The position numbers and the translations under genes are program-made. Below are positions 1 through 8,681 of a DNA stretch of 39,928 bases, in pieces (the stretch's first letter is position 1; each line of letters starts with the position of its first letter). The DNA comes from Bacteroides ovatus (GTDB taxonomy: Bacteria > Bacteroidota > Bacteroidia > Bacteroidales > Bacteroidaceae), in assembly GCA_030844565.1 (NCBI GenBank), contig JAUUNK010000024.1, positions 1-39,928 of the forward strand, written 5' to 3'. The notes below the pieces were generated by a model. It was not told the DNA's origin, did no database searches, and worked only from the letters and a program-made list of their open reading frames with translations.

Positions 1-459
1 GGCACCTGTCTTTCCGTCTACATGATAGATAAGAGTCAATTCTATATGTGCATCATACCCATCCATGCTTGTATAGATTATGCATTTCTTCTCTATACAT
101 TCTATTGTCTTTGTACAATAAGTCAATGCGGTATCAGGCGTTACATACATCATACTAAACTTTTCATTACCAGCGACTTTCTCCTTTCCTGAGCGTAAAT
201 CTTCCCCCAATTTACGCAACCGGACATAAATATCCTCTCTCTGTTTACCCTGTAAACTTCTAGTTTTCAAAGGAGAATAATTAATACGATAGTATTTACT
301 TAGCATCTGCCATATCTTATATTCCTCAGGGGTTGTTTTATTCTTTACCCATGCCGGAATTACACCTTTCTCTTCATACCGAGCCCCCACTGGGTTCTGA
401 GCATAACTCAGTGTTACATTAAAAAGGGTAACACAAATAAGAATATATATATATTTCAT
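1..459 (-). CDS. Small exported protein, partial (C-terminus beyond window edge)
   Basis: An open minus-strand frame runs from an ATG at 457-459 off the left edge, so only about 153 residues are visible. It starts with a signal peptide (MKYIYILICVTLFNVTLSYA, then QNPVG), which looks like a signal peptidase I substrate, not a lipoprotein. Its ATG overlaps the stop of the upstream gene by 4 bp (ATGA), so the two are probably translationally coupled. The mature part (IPAWVKNKTTPEEYKIW, then a KYY-RINYS stretch) resembles the upstream gene (IPEWAQQKMTIEEYGMW, then KYM-VDYS), so the pair are tandem paralogs. No known family recognised; function unknown. Confident that it is a gene, no confidence in any role. 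Confidence 0.8.
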   Translation of the reverse strand, partial: MKYIYILICVTLFNVTLSYAQNPVGARYEEKGVIPAWVKNKTTPEEYKIWQMLSKYYRINYSPLKTRSLQGKQREDIYVRLRKLGEDLRSGKEKVAGNEKFSMMYVTPDTALTYCTKTIECIEKKCIIYTSMDGYDAHIELTLIYHVDGKTGA

Positions 460-1178
460 TCTTTGCTTAATAGACAAGTTACATTACCACTAATTTTATA
501 TTCTTGTTTCTTATATTCAACAGTTCCTTCGCACGAAACATGCAAATATCCATCTGAAGTTATCCTTCCACTTTTAGCACCTTTGAATTTGGCATCACTG
601 GGATGAGCTATAAATTCACTAGACCATATACGAAAACCATCATTAGCACCGTAAGTATAAATAAGAGTATATTCTACACTTACCGGGCTATTAGTACATA
701 CCGTGACTCTGTAGGACAAATTCTTTGAACCGCCATCTTCCGGATCGCTCATTCTCTCTATCCTAGTCAGTAGATTAGAACGATGATATTCCGGACACAT
801 CACAGTAAAATGGTCCCCACTTTCTTTCACAATTCCTTCATTTATGTTATCGCATAAAACTTTCACCTTATCATAAATATAAGCTTTATTGTTAGCATAA
901 TAAGGAGTATTAAGAAAACTATAATCAACCATGTATTTAGTTGCTATAATTCTCCACATACCATATTCTTCTATGGTCATTTTCTGTTGTGCCCATTCTG
1001 GAATAGAATCGAGAGGCATATACTCTGGTCTATAAAGACTTTTCGTCTGTAAAGTAGAAATATTCTTTCCGTTAATCTCTAATGTACTTGATTCAGCCAT
1101 AGCATCGTAAAACTCGTCTTGTTGACATGCAACAAACATTACTAAAACTCCTATTAGGAGCAATAATACTTTTCTCAT
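456..1178 (-). CDS. Small lipoprotein of unknown function, paralog of the next gene
   Basis: This 240-residue protein begins MRKVLLLLIGVLVMFVACQQ, a clear type II (lipoprotein) signal with Cys18 after the VMFVA lipobox, so it is likely anchored to a periplasm-facing or surface membrane. No catalytic motif is visible. The middle segment IPEWAQQKMTIEEYGMW is shared with the downstream partial gene, while this copy also has a C-terminal part rich in beta-strand-like sequence ending in LLSKE. The stop overlaps the next start by 4 bp. Upstream is an AT-rich gap of 135 bp after the DUF4965 gene with no clear terminator, so it may be read from the same long transcript. I do not recognise the family. 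Confidence 0.85.
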   Translation of the reverse strand: MRKVLLLLIGVLVMFVACQQDEFYDAMAESSTLEINGKNISTLQTKSLYRPEYMPLDSIPEWAQQKMTIEEYGMWRIIATKYMVDYSFLNTPYYANNKAYIYDKVKVLCDNINEGIVKESGDHFTVMCPEYHRSNLLTRIERMSDPEDGGSKNLSYRVTVCTNSPVSVEYTLIYTYGANDGFRIWSSEFIAHPSDAKFKGAKSGRITSDGYLHVSCEGTVEYKKQEYKISGNVTCLLSKE

Positions 1179-1313
1179 AATTCTTAATTGATAAGTTAAT
1201 TAATAAATTTTATTATCTCATTACTATATTATTTAAATCTATATTTTCCTATACACATATTTATACTTTCCATTTCGCCAATCCTTACTTATTTCTTTTT
1301 TTACAGGTTTTCC

Positions 1314-4205
1314 TTACTCCAATAACCGAATAAAATATCCTCCCACCACCGGGCGTCCTCGAAAATTAACAATATCCGCGTGGTCCGTATGGATTAAGTC
1401 TGCCATAGGCGTCCGGGCTGTTGTTTCATTCATAAACCGGTAGAGCGGCAAGATGAATTGGCGGAATTGTTCACGGTCACTGTTCAAAGAAGCGGTCCAT
1501 ACGGTCCAATCGGCTTTGGTATAAGTATGCCTGCTTTCCAACGGACAGCCGTATTCATTCATCTTGGTGGCATAGAAAGCTGTTTCTTTCTGATAAACTC
1601 TTTCGGGGAAGATGTTCAGATTGAGCAGTTTATCCCACACTAAGTTATATTTTTGGCTCCAACTATCCGGTTGGTCGAAAGCCAGTCGGTAATGGTCTCC
1701 GTCATAGGCAGCTTGCTCCCATTCCTTAGCCATTTCTTTGGCAGCTTCCATATATTTCTGCGCTTCCTCCTTTTTATCCAGCATTTCCGCCAAGCGGGCA
1801 TACGAGGCGAGGGCAAGGATACCTTTAGCTGATAAATTAGCATTGTGCGGGCATCTGCCTGTGAAATTATCCGAGTGCATCTGGTCCCCGGTATCCACAC
1901 CTGTCTCTAAAAGGTAAGCCGACCATTTCGATAATGTTTCCCAATGCTTCTTTGCGTATGAAGCATCATTCTCCATTTTCGCAATGGCAGCCACCATAAT
2001 CAACCCATTACCTGCTTCTTCTATAGGCATATCCCCTCCTTCCGTTTGTCCATTGACAAGAGGATAGCCCCCTAAGTCGTGGGCGGGAAACGGTTTGCCC
2101 CATTTACCGCTCTCGCTGTAATAAAAGAACGGATTGAGCATTGCTTTCAGTAAATCGGGATTATAACGCAAGAACAAAGGAGAAGCGGGGAAGTACATAT
2201 CGAATGCACCTACTTGTGGGGTGAAGTAGAGCAATTCTCCTTCCGGCGACTCGGACATCTGAAAGTCTGTTATCGTCTGACGGTAAGCCAATGCACACAG
2301 TTCCGCATATTCCTTACCTCCTACTTCAGTAGCCTCCGCCATCAACCGACGGTCGAAATCATAACATCCTGCCATCACTCTTTCATAGTTTTTTTCTGCG
2401 TCTAAATATAAATCTTCTATGGTAGTCTTTCCATCCTTATTCCAATAAGGACGCAAATCTTCGCCAAAGTAAGCTATGGTATACAAACCGTCGAATGCAA
2501 CAGTGAGATGCTGGGGACGCTCACTGTCCACATCCAGTTGTTGGGCAATGGCCGCATACCGCTTCTCGTTTGAAGGCCGCATCTGCTTTAAGTTGCCCTC
2601 TTTCATAAAATGCGCACGCATTTCGGCAGCATCTCCTTGTGCGTATGTCACGTCATCTTTGGTGCCCAGATAGAAATATCCCCATGCAGGACCGTCTTTT
2701 TCTTTATCTACCCACAGCTTCTGACCTTCCCGCCCGGTTTTCATCAACACCAACCCCGACTTCTCATACATCTCGGTGGACTGCCCGGCACGCAATACCT
2801 TATGCGGGTCCATTTCAAAATAAATATCCACATCGTGTTTCTCGCCGTCCAATGCTTTAGCCTGATAGGAAATATAATTAATAGGACGGCTAAGAGTCTC
2901 CAAATCGTCCAGCAGATAAGGAGAGGTAAAGCTTAGCTTTAGTTCGATGTCTCCACAAGCAAATGTATAATGCGTCTGAGTAGCCTGCACATCTATTGCT
3001 GTCTGCTTCGCAGTCCTCAATTCTGCATACAAGCCGAAATCGACAAGAGCCCCTCCTATACGATTTTCACAATGGGCTGCTATAAGGGCTTTTCCGCTCT
3101 TCATCGTTTCCGCAATAGAATCGGGAATATCCACCCGCACCTTCTCACGCCACACATATCCAGTATTTACCAATTGCTTACCATTGATATACAGTTGGAA
3201 CACGTCATCGTGGGAATAGAGCAGATAAAGTTGTTTCTTCTCCACCGATGCCGAATCGAATTCCACTGTCCGTCTCACCCAAATATTGGGAGTAGTCCAC
3301 GGAGTCTGAACATTTCTCTGGTCGTGTGTACCAAAGGCAGCCTGCCCCTCGTTCCATTCTGTATCGTCAAAAGCCTCGGTTTCCCATTTCTCCCCGGGTT
3401 GGTTCAGGGTGTATTTGCCCTGCCATTCTTCTTCATAAGATATAGGAGCCAAGGGTTCCACCGGAAGAGTAGGTTCCTGGGCAAAAAGTCCGAAATCCAC
3501 CAATGCACTTCCAAACCTGTTCTCACAATGGGCGGCAATCACTGCTTTTCCTCCCTTCATTGTTTGCAGGATAGAGTCGGGAATCTCTGTTTTAAAATTG
3601 GCTCCCCAACTATAGTCGGTATTCACCAGTTGCTTTCCGTTGATATAGAGTTGAAAGACATCATCATGCGAATAGCGCAAATATATCTTTTTATGTTCCA
3701 GCAAATAGGGGTCAATATCAACTTCTCTCCTCACCCAAATATCAGAAGACAGCCATTGAGTTCTCACCTCCCACAAGTTGGGTGTACCGAATGCACCTTC
3801 TCCCACTTGCCAGTATTTATCGTCAAAATCCGGTTGTTCCCACCCTTCGTCCGGAAGAAGAGATGTATATTTCCCTTCCCATCTGTCATGGTCGAGAGCC
3901 ATCGGTGCAATGGCTTGCAGGGGGAGTTCTTTACTTCCCATAAACCGATACATAACACCGTCTACCCGCAAAAAGCCGACAAAAGGAAGCTCTTTTTCTC
4001 TCCCGCTGGTAAAAGTCATATTACCATCTGTGAGTGTATCTGCTCTGGACCAGAGAGTCAGGTGCGGATGCACTGTCAGCAATGGATAGGCAGGCGCACG
4101 CAGGTCGTTTTTTATAGTTTCGTCGGAATACTTCACGCCTGTGCAGGCGGCAAGCACTAAGACCAAGGCTATAATATTAAAAGAATATCTTTTCATTTCT
4201 ATCAT
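1314..4205 (-). CDS. DUF4965/glutaminase-A-like exported hydrolase with duplicated beta-sandwich domain
   Basis: A 963-residue lipoprotein (lipobox LVLAAC, Cys21) of the family carrying DUF4964, DUF5127, DUF4965 and DUF1793-type modules, often annotated glutaminase A from fungal relatives. In Bacteroides it occurs beside glycoside hydrolases, so a sugar substrate is at least as likely. Order: short N-terminal segment (about 35-100), two beta-sandwich copies (about 107-243 and 260-396), DUF5127-like region, then a helical catalytic-type C-terminal half (motifs FYYSESGKWGKPFPAHDLGG and NGQTEGGDMPIEEAGN). Two paralogs at 24938 and 36893 have one sandwich only, explaining the extra length of about 125 residues. 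It starts just after the wzy-like gene; Met4 (4196) is an alternative start with a more typical signal peptide. Activity not established. Confidence 0.88.
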   Translation of the reverse strand: MIEMKRYSFNIIALVLVLAACTGVKYSDETIKNDLRAPAYPLLTVHPHLTLWSRADTLTDGNMTFTSGREKELPFVGFLRVDGVMYRFMGSKELPLQAIAPMALDHDRWEGKYTSLLPDEGWEQPDFDDKYWQVGEGAFGTPNLWEVRTQWLSSDIWVRREVDIDPYLLEHKKIYLRYSHDDVFQLYINGKQLVNTDYSWGANFKTEIPDSILQTMKGGKAVIAAHCENRFGSALVDFGLFAQEPTLPVEPLAPISYEEEWQGKYTLNQPGEKWETEAFDDTEWNEGQAAFGTHDQRNVQTPWTTPNIWVRRTVEFDSASVEKKQLYLLYSHDDVFQLYINGKQLVNTGYVWREKVRVDIPDSIAETMKSGKALIAAHCENRIGGALVDFGLYAELRTAKQTAIDVQATQTHYTFACGDIELKLSFTSPYLLDDLETLSRPINYISYQAKALDGEKHDVDIYFEMDPHKVLRAGQSTEMYEKSGLVLMKTGREGQKLWVDKEKDGPAWGYFYLGTKDDVTYAQGDAAEMRAHFMKEGNLKQMRPSNEKRYAAIAQQLDVDSERPQHLTVAFDGLYTIAYFGEDLRPYWNKDGKTTIEDLYLDAEKNYERVMAGCYDFDRRLMAEATEVGGKEYAELCALAYRQTITDFQMSESPEGELLYFTPQVGAFDMYFPASPLFLRYNPDLLKAMLNPFFYYSESGKWGKPFPAHDLGGYPLVNGQTEGGDMPIEEAGNGLIMVAAIAKMENDASYAKKHWETLSKWSAYLLETGVDTGDQMHSDNFTGRCPHNANLSAKGILALASYARLAEMLDKKEEAQKYMEAAKEMAKEWEQAAYDGDHYRLAFDQPDSWSQKYNLVWDKLLNLNIFPERVYQKETAFYATKMNEYGCPLESRHTYTKADWTVWTASLNSDREQFRQFILPLYRFMNETTARTPMADLIHTDHADIVNFRGRPVVGGYFIRLLE
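3018..3425 (-). repeat. Intragenic domain repeat, copy 2
   Basis: Codes for residues 261-396, matching copy 1 along its whole length (WxGKY start, SHDDVFQLYING core, ALVDFGLYAE end). The two copies are separated by a short linker (EPTLPVEPLAPISYEE). Confidence 0.85.
3477..3881 (-). repeat. Intragenic domain repeat, copy 1
   Basis: Codes for residues 109-243 of the DUF4965 protein. It shares the 19-residue stretch YSHDDVFQLYINGKQLVNT exactly with copy 2, along with KAxIAAHCENR and ALVDFGL. The fold looks like a jelly-roll beta-sandwich similar to those in GH2 enzymes. Confidence 0.85.
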
Positions 4206-4207
4206 GT

Positions 4208-5794
4208 TTATTCGGTTAATTCATTGGACAACTGTATTCTTTCCCTTTTCATTTCTCTTTTCATCCTCATAATGTCAGCAGTTTTGATTTTCATAGGTTT
4301 ATCTATAATCGCCTCAGCCATGGCGAGCATCTGTTTACTTTCTCCATTCTCTTTGTATAAGTGGAACAGTTTATAGAAAGGAAGAAAACGGGAAGGACAC
4401 ATCATAGACGCATTATTATAATATTTCTCCGCTTGCCGAGGTTGATGGAGCCGCTGATAATTTTCTCCAATAATAAGTTCCAGGTCGTAGTCCGCCCAAT
4501 AGTGACGGCACTGCAAAGCAATTTGCAGACTCTGCTGATATTGTTTCTTTTCCAAAAGGATGGCGGCATAGTTATAAAGGAAGTAGGGATTATCTGCGAA
4601 CACTTTCACTAATTTCTCATACGAAGGCAGAGCTTTGTCATACGAACGGCATAGAGCAAGCGTCGAGGTCTCGGCCCATTCTTTTTCCGCCCGGATACGT
4701 TCCACCAGTTTATAAATTCCTCCAAGAGAGCAGACAAAAATTAATATACATACAGTGTTCTTTATCCAGGTTGTAGCAAAAAATTCTCTTATATATTCCT
4801 GTGTTATTATCCAAATGCATAGGAAAGTTATAATCCATGTAAAAGGATAGGTAAACGGATAGGAGAAAAGAGAAAATATACCTATTGAAATAAGCGAATA
4901 TAAAGCTATTTCTTTTTCCCGAATGGGATTCTTTTTGTAGCAATAAATAAGCAAAAGCACCATGGCAAACACTGCCAACAGCCCCACAATACCAAAATTC
5001 AAGAGAACTCCCAAGTATTCATTAAAAGGTTGCTTTATGTTATCAGCCAACATTGCATAGCGGTTGTGCTCATGGGTTCTAAAGTATTCAGCCTGATAAT
5101 CCATATAATGAGCCTCGAAGCTTCCTACTCCATGCCCAAGCCACGGAGCATCTTTTGCCATATCTATGCCGCATTGCCAGATAAGCAGTCTTCCATCGGC
5201 AGAATCTTTCTTTAGCCAATAGCAGCCGGTTAACAACAAGACCAAACCGCCCAATAACACATATTTCCATATTCGTTTATGAAGCAACCGCTGATACAAG
5301 AATATAGCAGCTATCGTTGCAAAGCTGACTATACCTGCTCTGGAATGGGACAGAATAACAGCTACCGTAAGAAGAGCTCCTGCTATCCATCCACTATACT
5401 GAATATATCTATTTTTAGTGGATAGCAGGAATCCCACAAAAGGCAATCCACAGCACAACGCTGCTGCAAAACCGGCTGGATTGTCAAAACTACCCGTAAC
5501 TTTATAGGTCGAATGAGAAGGAAGTAAATCAAAATACTGCAACAGCCCATACAATGCCTGGGAAAGACAAACTATAACAATACCTATCCCCAACAGGGAT
5601 ATATTCACTTTCATAGTTTTAACAAACAACATTCTAATAGAACAATAAAGCCATATACCCAAAGCTATTAATAAAACAATTAACCACTTAGGTACAATAG
5701 ATGAATCAGTAAAAGAGTGAGATTGCGCAAAGAGTGCACTCACACATAACATACTGAACACACAAAGGGCTATATAGTCTTTAGAATTTATCAT
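4208..5794 (-). CDS. O-antigen ligase / Wzy-type membrane protein with C-terminal TPR region
   Basis: A 528-residue protein with about ten hydrophobic segments in the first 360 residues and a soluble C-terminal region (about 380-500) resembling TPR repeats (for example YNYAAILLEKKQYQQSLQIAL). The central motif GHGVGSFEAHY, with a following NEYLGVLLNFGIVGL segment, is characteristic of the Wzy_C/O-antigen ligase superfamily, whose members join glycan blocks to lipid or protein carriers. No other glycan-assembly gene is present, so a link to lipopolysaccharide or to O-glycosylation of proteins cannot be decided. Its start overlaps the end of the thioredoxin-like gene by 4 bp (ATGA), indicating coupling. 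The family call is fairly firm; the acceptor is unknown. Confidence 0.8.
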   Translation of the reverse strand: MINSKDYIALCVFSMLCVSALFAQSHSFTDSSIVPKWLIVLLIALGIWLYCSIRMLFVKTMKVNISLLGIGIVIVCLSQALYGLLQYFDLLPSHSTYKVTGSFDNPAGFAAALCCGLPFVGFLLSTKNRYIQYSGWIAGALLTVAVILSHSRAGIVSFATIAAIFLYQRLLHKRIWKYVLLGGLVLLLTGCYWLKKDSADGRLLIWQCGIDMAKDAPWLGHGVGSFEAHYMDYQAEYFRTHEHNRYAMLADNIKQPFNEYLGVLLNFGIVGLLAVFAMVLLLIYCYKKNPIREKEIALYSLISIGIFSLFSYPFTYPFTWIITFLCIWIITQEYIREFFATTWIKNTVCILIFVCSLGGIYKLVERIRAEKEWAETSTLALCRSYDKALPSYEKLVKVFADNPYFLYNYAAILLEKKQYQQSLQIALQCRHYWADYDLELIIGENYQRLHQPRQAEKYYNNASMMCPSRFLPFYKLFHLYKENGESKQMLAMAEAIIDKPMKIKTADIMRMKREMKRERIQLSNELTE

Positions 5795-6444
5795 AGGCTT
5801 TCCAACGTTCTCAAAAGCTTGCGAGTATTTCCTCCTACATTTGCCTCCTTTACAATCATATCTTTATCAACAACCACATTAGAAGGATATGCATATATCC
5901 GAAGTATATCAGAAAAATCTTCATTATAATTAGGAACGACTTTTATATCCTCCCATCCTAATTTGAGTTTTTTCATTAGCTCCTGTACTTCATCAGGAGA
6001 ATCAGGCGTTAATGCAACAAATTGAATATTCGGAAAATCTTCAGCAAGTATATCTAAAGCAGTGAGCTCTCGAATACAAACTCTACAATGTCTATTCCAG
6101 AAGCATATAACCGTAAAGTCAGCCTTATCAAATTTAACAGGCTCACCATTTATATCGGTAAAGTCAACTTTGGGAAGAGTTTTACCGATCAATGTTTCCA
6201 GTTTTGGATATTTATAAACTAGATGTATTTCCGGTATTTCATCCGTTCCTTTAATGGAAATTATATATTTGTGAGTTTCCAAAGAATCCGAATGGGCATC
6301 ACTTGTTATAGGATTGCCCTCAGCATCAAAATACAAGAAAGCCTTGCCTTCTATACGTACCATATTATCACCTTGAGTTATTTTTTGAGCAAAACCAACT
6401 AAAGGTAGGAACAGCAACAAAATTAAGATATTTATTTTCATCAT
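5791..6444 (-). CDS. TlpA/redoxin-like thiol-disulfide protein
   Basis: A 217-residue exported protein with signal peptide (cut near GFAQ) and a thioredoxin-like domain over about 85-217. The active-site dithiol is C120-R-V-C123 in the context FWNRHCRVC, so the usual Trp before the first Cys is replaced by His. A later YAYPSNVVVDKD matches the cis-proline loop and the conserved strand of TlpA/ResA-type proteins. These proteins reduce disulfides or act in envelope stress in the periplasm. The N-terminal 80 residues (FLYFDAEGNPITSD and on) are not part of the fold and may bind a partner. It overlaps the downstream wzy-like gene by 4 bp, an unusual pairing. Confidence 0.82.
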   Translation of the reverse strand: MMKINILILLLFLPLVGFAQKITQGDNMVRIEGKAFLYFDAEGNPITSDAHSDSLETHKYIISIKGTDEIPEIHLVYKYPKLETLIGKTLPKVDFTDINGEPVKFDKADFTVICFWNRHCRVCIRELTALDILAEDFPNIQFVALTPDSPDEVQELMKKLKLGWEDIKVVPNYNEDFSDILRIYAYPSNVVVDKDMIVKEANVGGNTRKLLRTLESL

Positions 6445-6510
6445 CTAAAAATTTCTTCAATACGGGGCCAATCTAGAATACACTAAATTAGCCCCATGAA
6501 TAAATACAAA

Positions 6511-6882
6511 TCAATCACTCCTTCTATATAAGGTGTTCATCCTCCAGTATTTTTTCAACCGATAATAAGTATCCAGTTGGCGATTCCATATCTCAGGGTC
6601 GTCATCTGTACGTGCCGCTGCTGCTTCCAACACAGATTGATGGCTTTCCTCCGCAACAGGAGGAGTAGCCTCGTCAAACTCTGCAAACTTCACTTCTATC
6701 TCCTCGCCTACTTGAAGCATACCACCATTCCAGGTCACGTGTATTTCTCCAGGCATCCTCAGACCACCGACACTCCAGAAAGCACCATCATATCGGGTAA
6801 CATTTGCCATAAGGCAAACACCACTATCAGGGATACCCACCTTACAGATGTTATCTCCTCGTTTTACAATAAGACCTTTCAT
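6511..6882 (-). CDS. Small protein of unknown function, paralog of upstream neighbour
   Basis: A 123-residue protein without signal peptide, so probably cytoplasmic. The first 75 residues read like a small beta-barrel (MKGLIVKRGDNICKVGIPDS and VTWNGGMLQVGEEIEVKFAE), and the end is a charged helix. It follows the 101-residue gene by only 3 bp and shares with it the pattern W-x-G, VG-[ED]-[EK]-I, and E-x-x-PPV/SPV, so the two are tandem paralogs. A truncated copy of its 5' end lies at 9998-10117. I do not recognise the family; a role as an immunity-type or adaptor protein is possible but unsupported. Confidence 0.75.
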   Translation of the reverse strand: MKGLIVKRGDNICKVGIPDSGVCLMANVTRYDGAFWSVGGLRMPGEIHVTWNGGMLQVGEEIEVKFAEFDEATPPVAEESHQSVLEAAAARTDDDPEIWNRQLDTYYRLKKYWRMNTLYRRSD

Positions 6883-6885
6883 ATT

Positions 6886-7191
6886 CTATATAAGTCCTTT
6901 CTCTTGTAACTCACTTTTAAGTTGTTCATACCATCTCTTCAGTCTATCTTTGTCAATGTTGGTGGTTGTCAAGACAGGAGATACCTCCTCCGTATCTACC
7001 ACTTTCATTAAAATTTTATCACCAACTTCCGGCTTACCATCAAACCAAATAAGATTATGTAAAGTATCACTTCCTCTTACGCTTATTCGATCCTCAGAAG
7101 AATAACCATACGTTAAGCATACATATATCAAATCATCCGAAGCCGCGACTAGGGAATATTGACCATTTATATTTATTTCAATACCTATCAT
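6886..7191 (-). CDS. Small protein of unknown function, paralog of downstream neighbour
   Basis: A 101-residue protein starting at MIGIEININGQYSLVAASDD. The open frame extends 12 codons further upstream (to 7227), but the alignment with its paralog (6511-6882) begins at this Met, so I chose 7191. The paralogs share the strand pattern around WFDGKPEVGDKILMKVV and the closing charged helix (here DRLKRWYEQLKSELQEKG). No signal peptide is seen. It is the first intact gene downstream of the broken transglutaminase copy and promoter module A, so it may be transcribed from there. Function unknown. Confidence 0.72.
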   Translation of the reverse strand: MIGIEININGQYSLVAASDDLIYVCLTYGYSSEDRISVRGSDTLHNLIWFDGKPEVGDKILMKVVDTEEVSPVLTTTNIDKDRLKRWYEQLKSELQEKGLI

Positions 7192-7246
7192 AACTATTAA
7201 ATTTAGTCTGTTCCATCGCACATTCAATTTTACTCATAATTATTAT

Positions 7247-7690
7247 AGTGGGTATTGAGTATAGATTAAAAGTCTTAAAACCCGGAAAACAGTGAATTTA
7301 TCAATCCCTCGAGACAAACAAATTTATTCACAAAATTTTCCAATGTCCCCGGTTCCAACTCAGAAATACAATTACTCCCAGCAGATTAAATAGCAAGACT
7401 CCAATAGTCCAAAAACATTTATATGGTTTAGTCAACTGAGGACTTTTCCACACCACCCATATTCCACTCAATAAAATCAGAACATAAACAATTTCAAAAA
7501 CATTGGAGCCATTATCATACTTTCTATTTAATGATTAATATGTAGATACTGTAACCCTTCCCTTTCCTGCATATTTATCGTATGTTGCAGAAGAATTACT
7601 AACATAAGAGGCATGTTCTCTATCAGGAAACAGGCTGCTTTATATTTAAGACTATCTGCCGAATCTCAGCCTTATAATAAGATAATACTT
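7247..7690. repeat. Segmental duplication, left copy
   Basis: Matches 9466-9903 over roughly 440 bp with scattered substitutions. Both carry, in the same order, a small membrane gene (broken here), a shared spacer with TGATTAATATGTAGATACTG, and a piece of the transglutaminase-like gene starting at GGCATGTTCTCTATCA. Confidence 0.85.
7328..7518 (-). pseudogene. Broken copy of the small PLDc_N-like membrane protein
   Basis: This stretch aligns throughout with the intact 63-codon gene at 9546-9737. It carries five A (plus strand) where the intact copy has six, within the codons for MFFEIV. The frame therefore shifts after about seven codons and stops at TGA. No in-frame alternative start is visible before an upstream stop. 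The remainder still resembles the intact sequence, so decay looks recent. Confidence 0.82.
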
Positions 7691-7847
7691 TCTCCAGTTC
7701 CTTACGATTCTCTCCTGCCTGTTGCAACGCTGTTTCCAAGAAAGAAACAAGAGCAACACTTATTTTTTCTTTGTGCAAAAAAGGAACAAGAGATTTCCCA
7801 GAAAGGAAATCAAGAAAACGTAAACCAACTGTGTGTGCCTTCATCAT
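7590..7847 (-). pseudogene. 5' fragment of the transglutaminase-like lipoprotein gene
   Basis: Corresponds to the first 75 or so codons of the intact gene at 11422-13440. The shared peptide LETALQQAGENRKELEKVL is exact. The signal-peptide section has shifted out of frame (LRFLDFLSGKSLV in place of the intact hydrophobic signal), and an insertion near 7670 breaks the frame again after VLSYYK. The rest of the gene is missing. Its promoter (module A) is preserved immediately upstream, so transcription could still reach the genes below. Confidence 0.85.
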
Positions 7848-7863
7848 ATCACATAACTTTTGG

Positions 7864-8094
7864 CAAAGATACGGGCTCTTCAACATTTACGCAAGGGGGC
7901 GTTACAGCTTAATCCCGTTATTCTCTTGATAATCAGCTAATATTTAATCTTTTTCTTTCATTTTTAGCCCTAAATTGTAACATTTCCCTTTTCTATCCTT
8001 TCCTTGTAAGCTGAGCTTTATGCACTTTTGAGCAAATATTATCCTTGCCTGACCAAATTTTATCATTACGCTTGGAAGACTTGATTATTGATTG
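7864..8094. promoter_or_regulatory. Divergent promoter module, copy A
   Basis: Minus-facing promoter: -7 box TATCTTTG (CAAAGATA at 7864-7871), 20 bp spacer, -33 box CTTG (CAAG at 7892-7895). A TGTAACA motif lies at 7976. Plus-facing half: direct repeat ATCC at 8041 and ATCA at 8062, 21 bp apart, followed after 21 bp by ATTGATTG (8087-8094), a decayed -7 box. Layout is the same as modules B, C and D. Confidence 0.7.
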
Positions 8095-8151
8095 CCGACT
8101 AAAAAGCTCATACTAACAACCGTCGGATTGCAAACCAGACAGGACGAAAAA

Positions 8152-8191
8152 GGAAATTCCATAGGCAAATGATTAATTTATCCGCCTATGG
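8152..8191 (-). terminator. Likely terminator after the 76-residue membrane protein gene
   Basis: Perfect 8 bp inverted repeat CCATAGGC (8159-8166) and GCCTATGG (8184-8191). Read on the minus strand, the second arm is followed by AATTTCCTTTTT. The long loop (17 bp) makes it weaker than the other terminators in the window. Confidence 0.5.
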
Positions 8192-8232
8192 TTCAACCTA
8201 CCAGTTTTTATTCCTCCTATTAATAACCTATT

Positions 8233-8463
8233 TTATGTAAATAACCAGAAAAGTGCAATAAAAAGAATCAAGCTTACGCTATACCTAATTTCTTTATATA
8301 TGCTATTCTTCCGTAAGAACCAACCTATTATTGCAACAAGGATGGCCCAAATAAGCGCCATTAAAGGCAAATTTAATATCTTATCTTGAGGGGCTTTAAA
8401 AATAAGATAAATACTCACCAGAAAGAGCAGCATTTCTGCTGCAATAAGAGTTACCTGTTTCAT
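8233..8463 (-). CDS. Small membrane protein (76 residues)
   Basis: A very hydrophobic protein with probably three short membrane segments: about 4-22 (LIAAEMLLFLVSIYLIF), 31-49 (LPLMALIWAILVAIIGWFL) and 58-75 (YSVSLILFIALFWLF). The basic stretch RKNSIYKEIR falls between the second and third. No domain recognised. It is the last gene before a hairpin at 8159-8191. Other tiny membrane proteins with no sequence similarity that I can see lie nearby (9546, 13857, 16547). Function unknown. Confidence 0.65.
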   Translation of the reverse strand: MKQVTLIAAEMLLFLVSIYLIFKAPQDKILNLPLMALIWAILVAIIGWFLRKNSIYKEIRYSVSLILFIALFWLFT

Positions 8464-8681
8464 ACTAATAATAATTTATTATCCCATTACACGTTATCGT
8501 TCAATTCATCCCTATTAGTAAAGATAATATTATCTCCGTTAATGCTACTCTATTCTCGGGTCAATCAGATTTATAATTCAATTCGGCATAATTAAACGTG
8601 CCATTCTATTTGATAGAATATATAGTGCAAAAAAATTATTCTGTTAAAGCTTTTATTTTTAACTCAATTTTCCGTTTACAA

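Noticed and set aside
2970..4160. Plus-strand open frame of 396 codons
   Set aside because: It lies wholly inside the DUF4965 gene on the other strand and reads as an antisense shadow, without signal or domain.
1314..4205. Annotation as a true glutaminase
   Set aside because: The name comes from distant fungal proteins; location and domain content here point to glycan metabolism, and no sequence feature proves amidase activity.
8603..8619. 7 bp inverted repeat ATTCTAT/ATAGAAT as a terminator
   Set aside because: No T-run follows in the direction of the adjacent genes and the stem is entirely weak.
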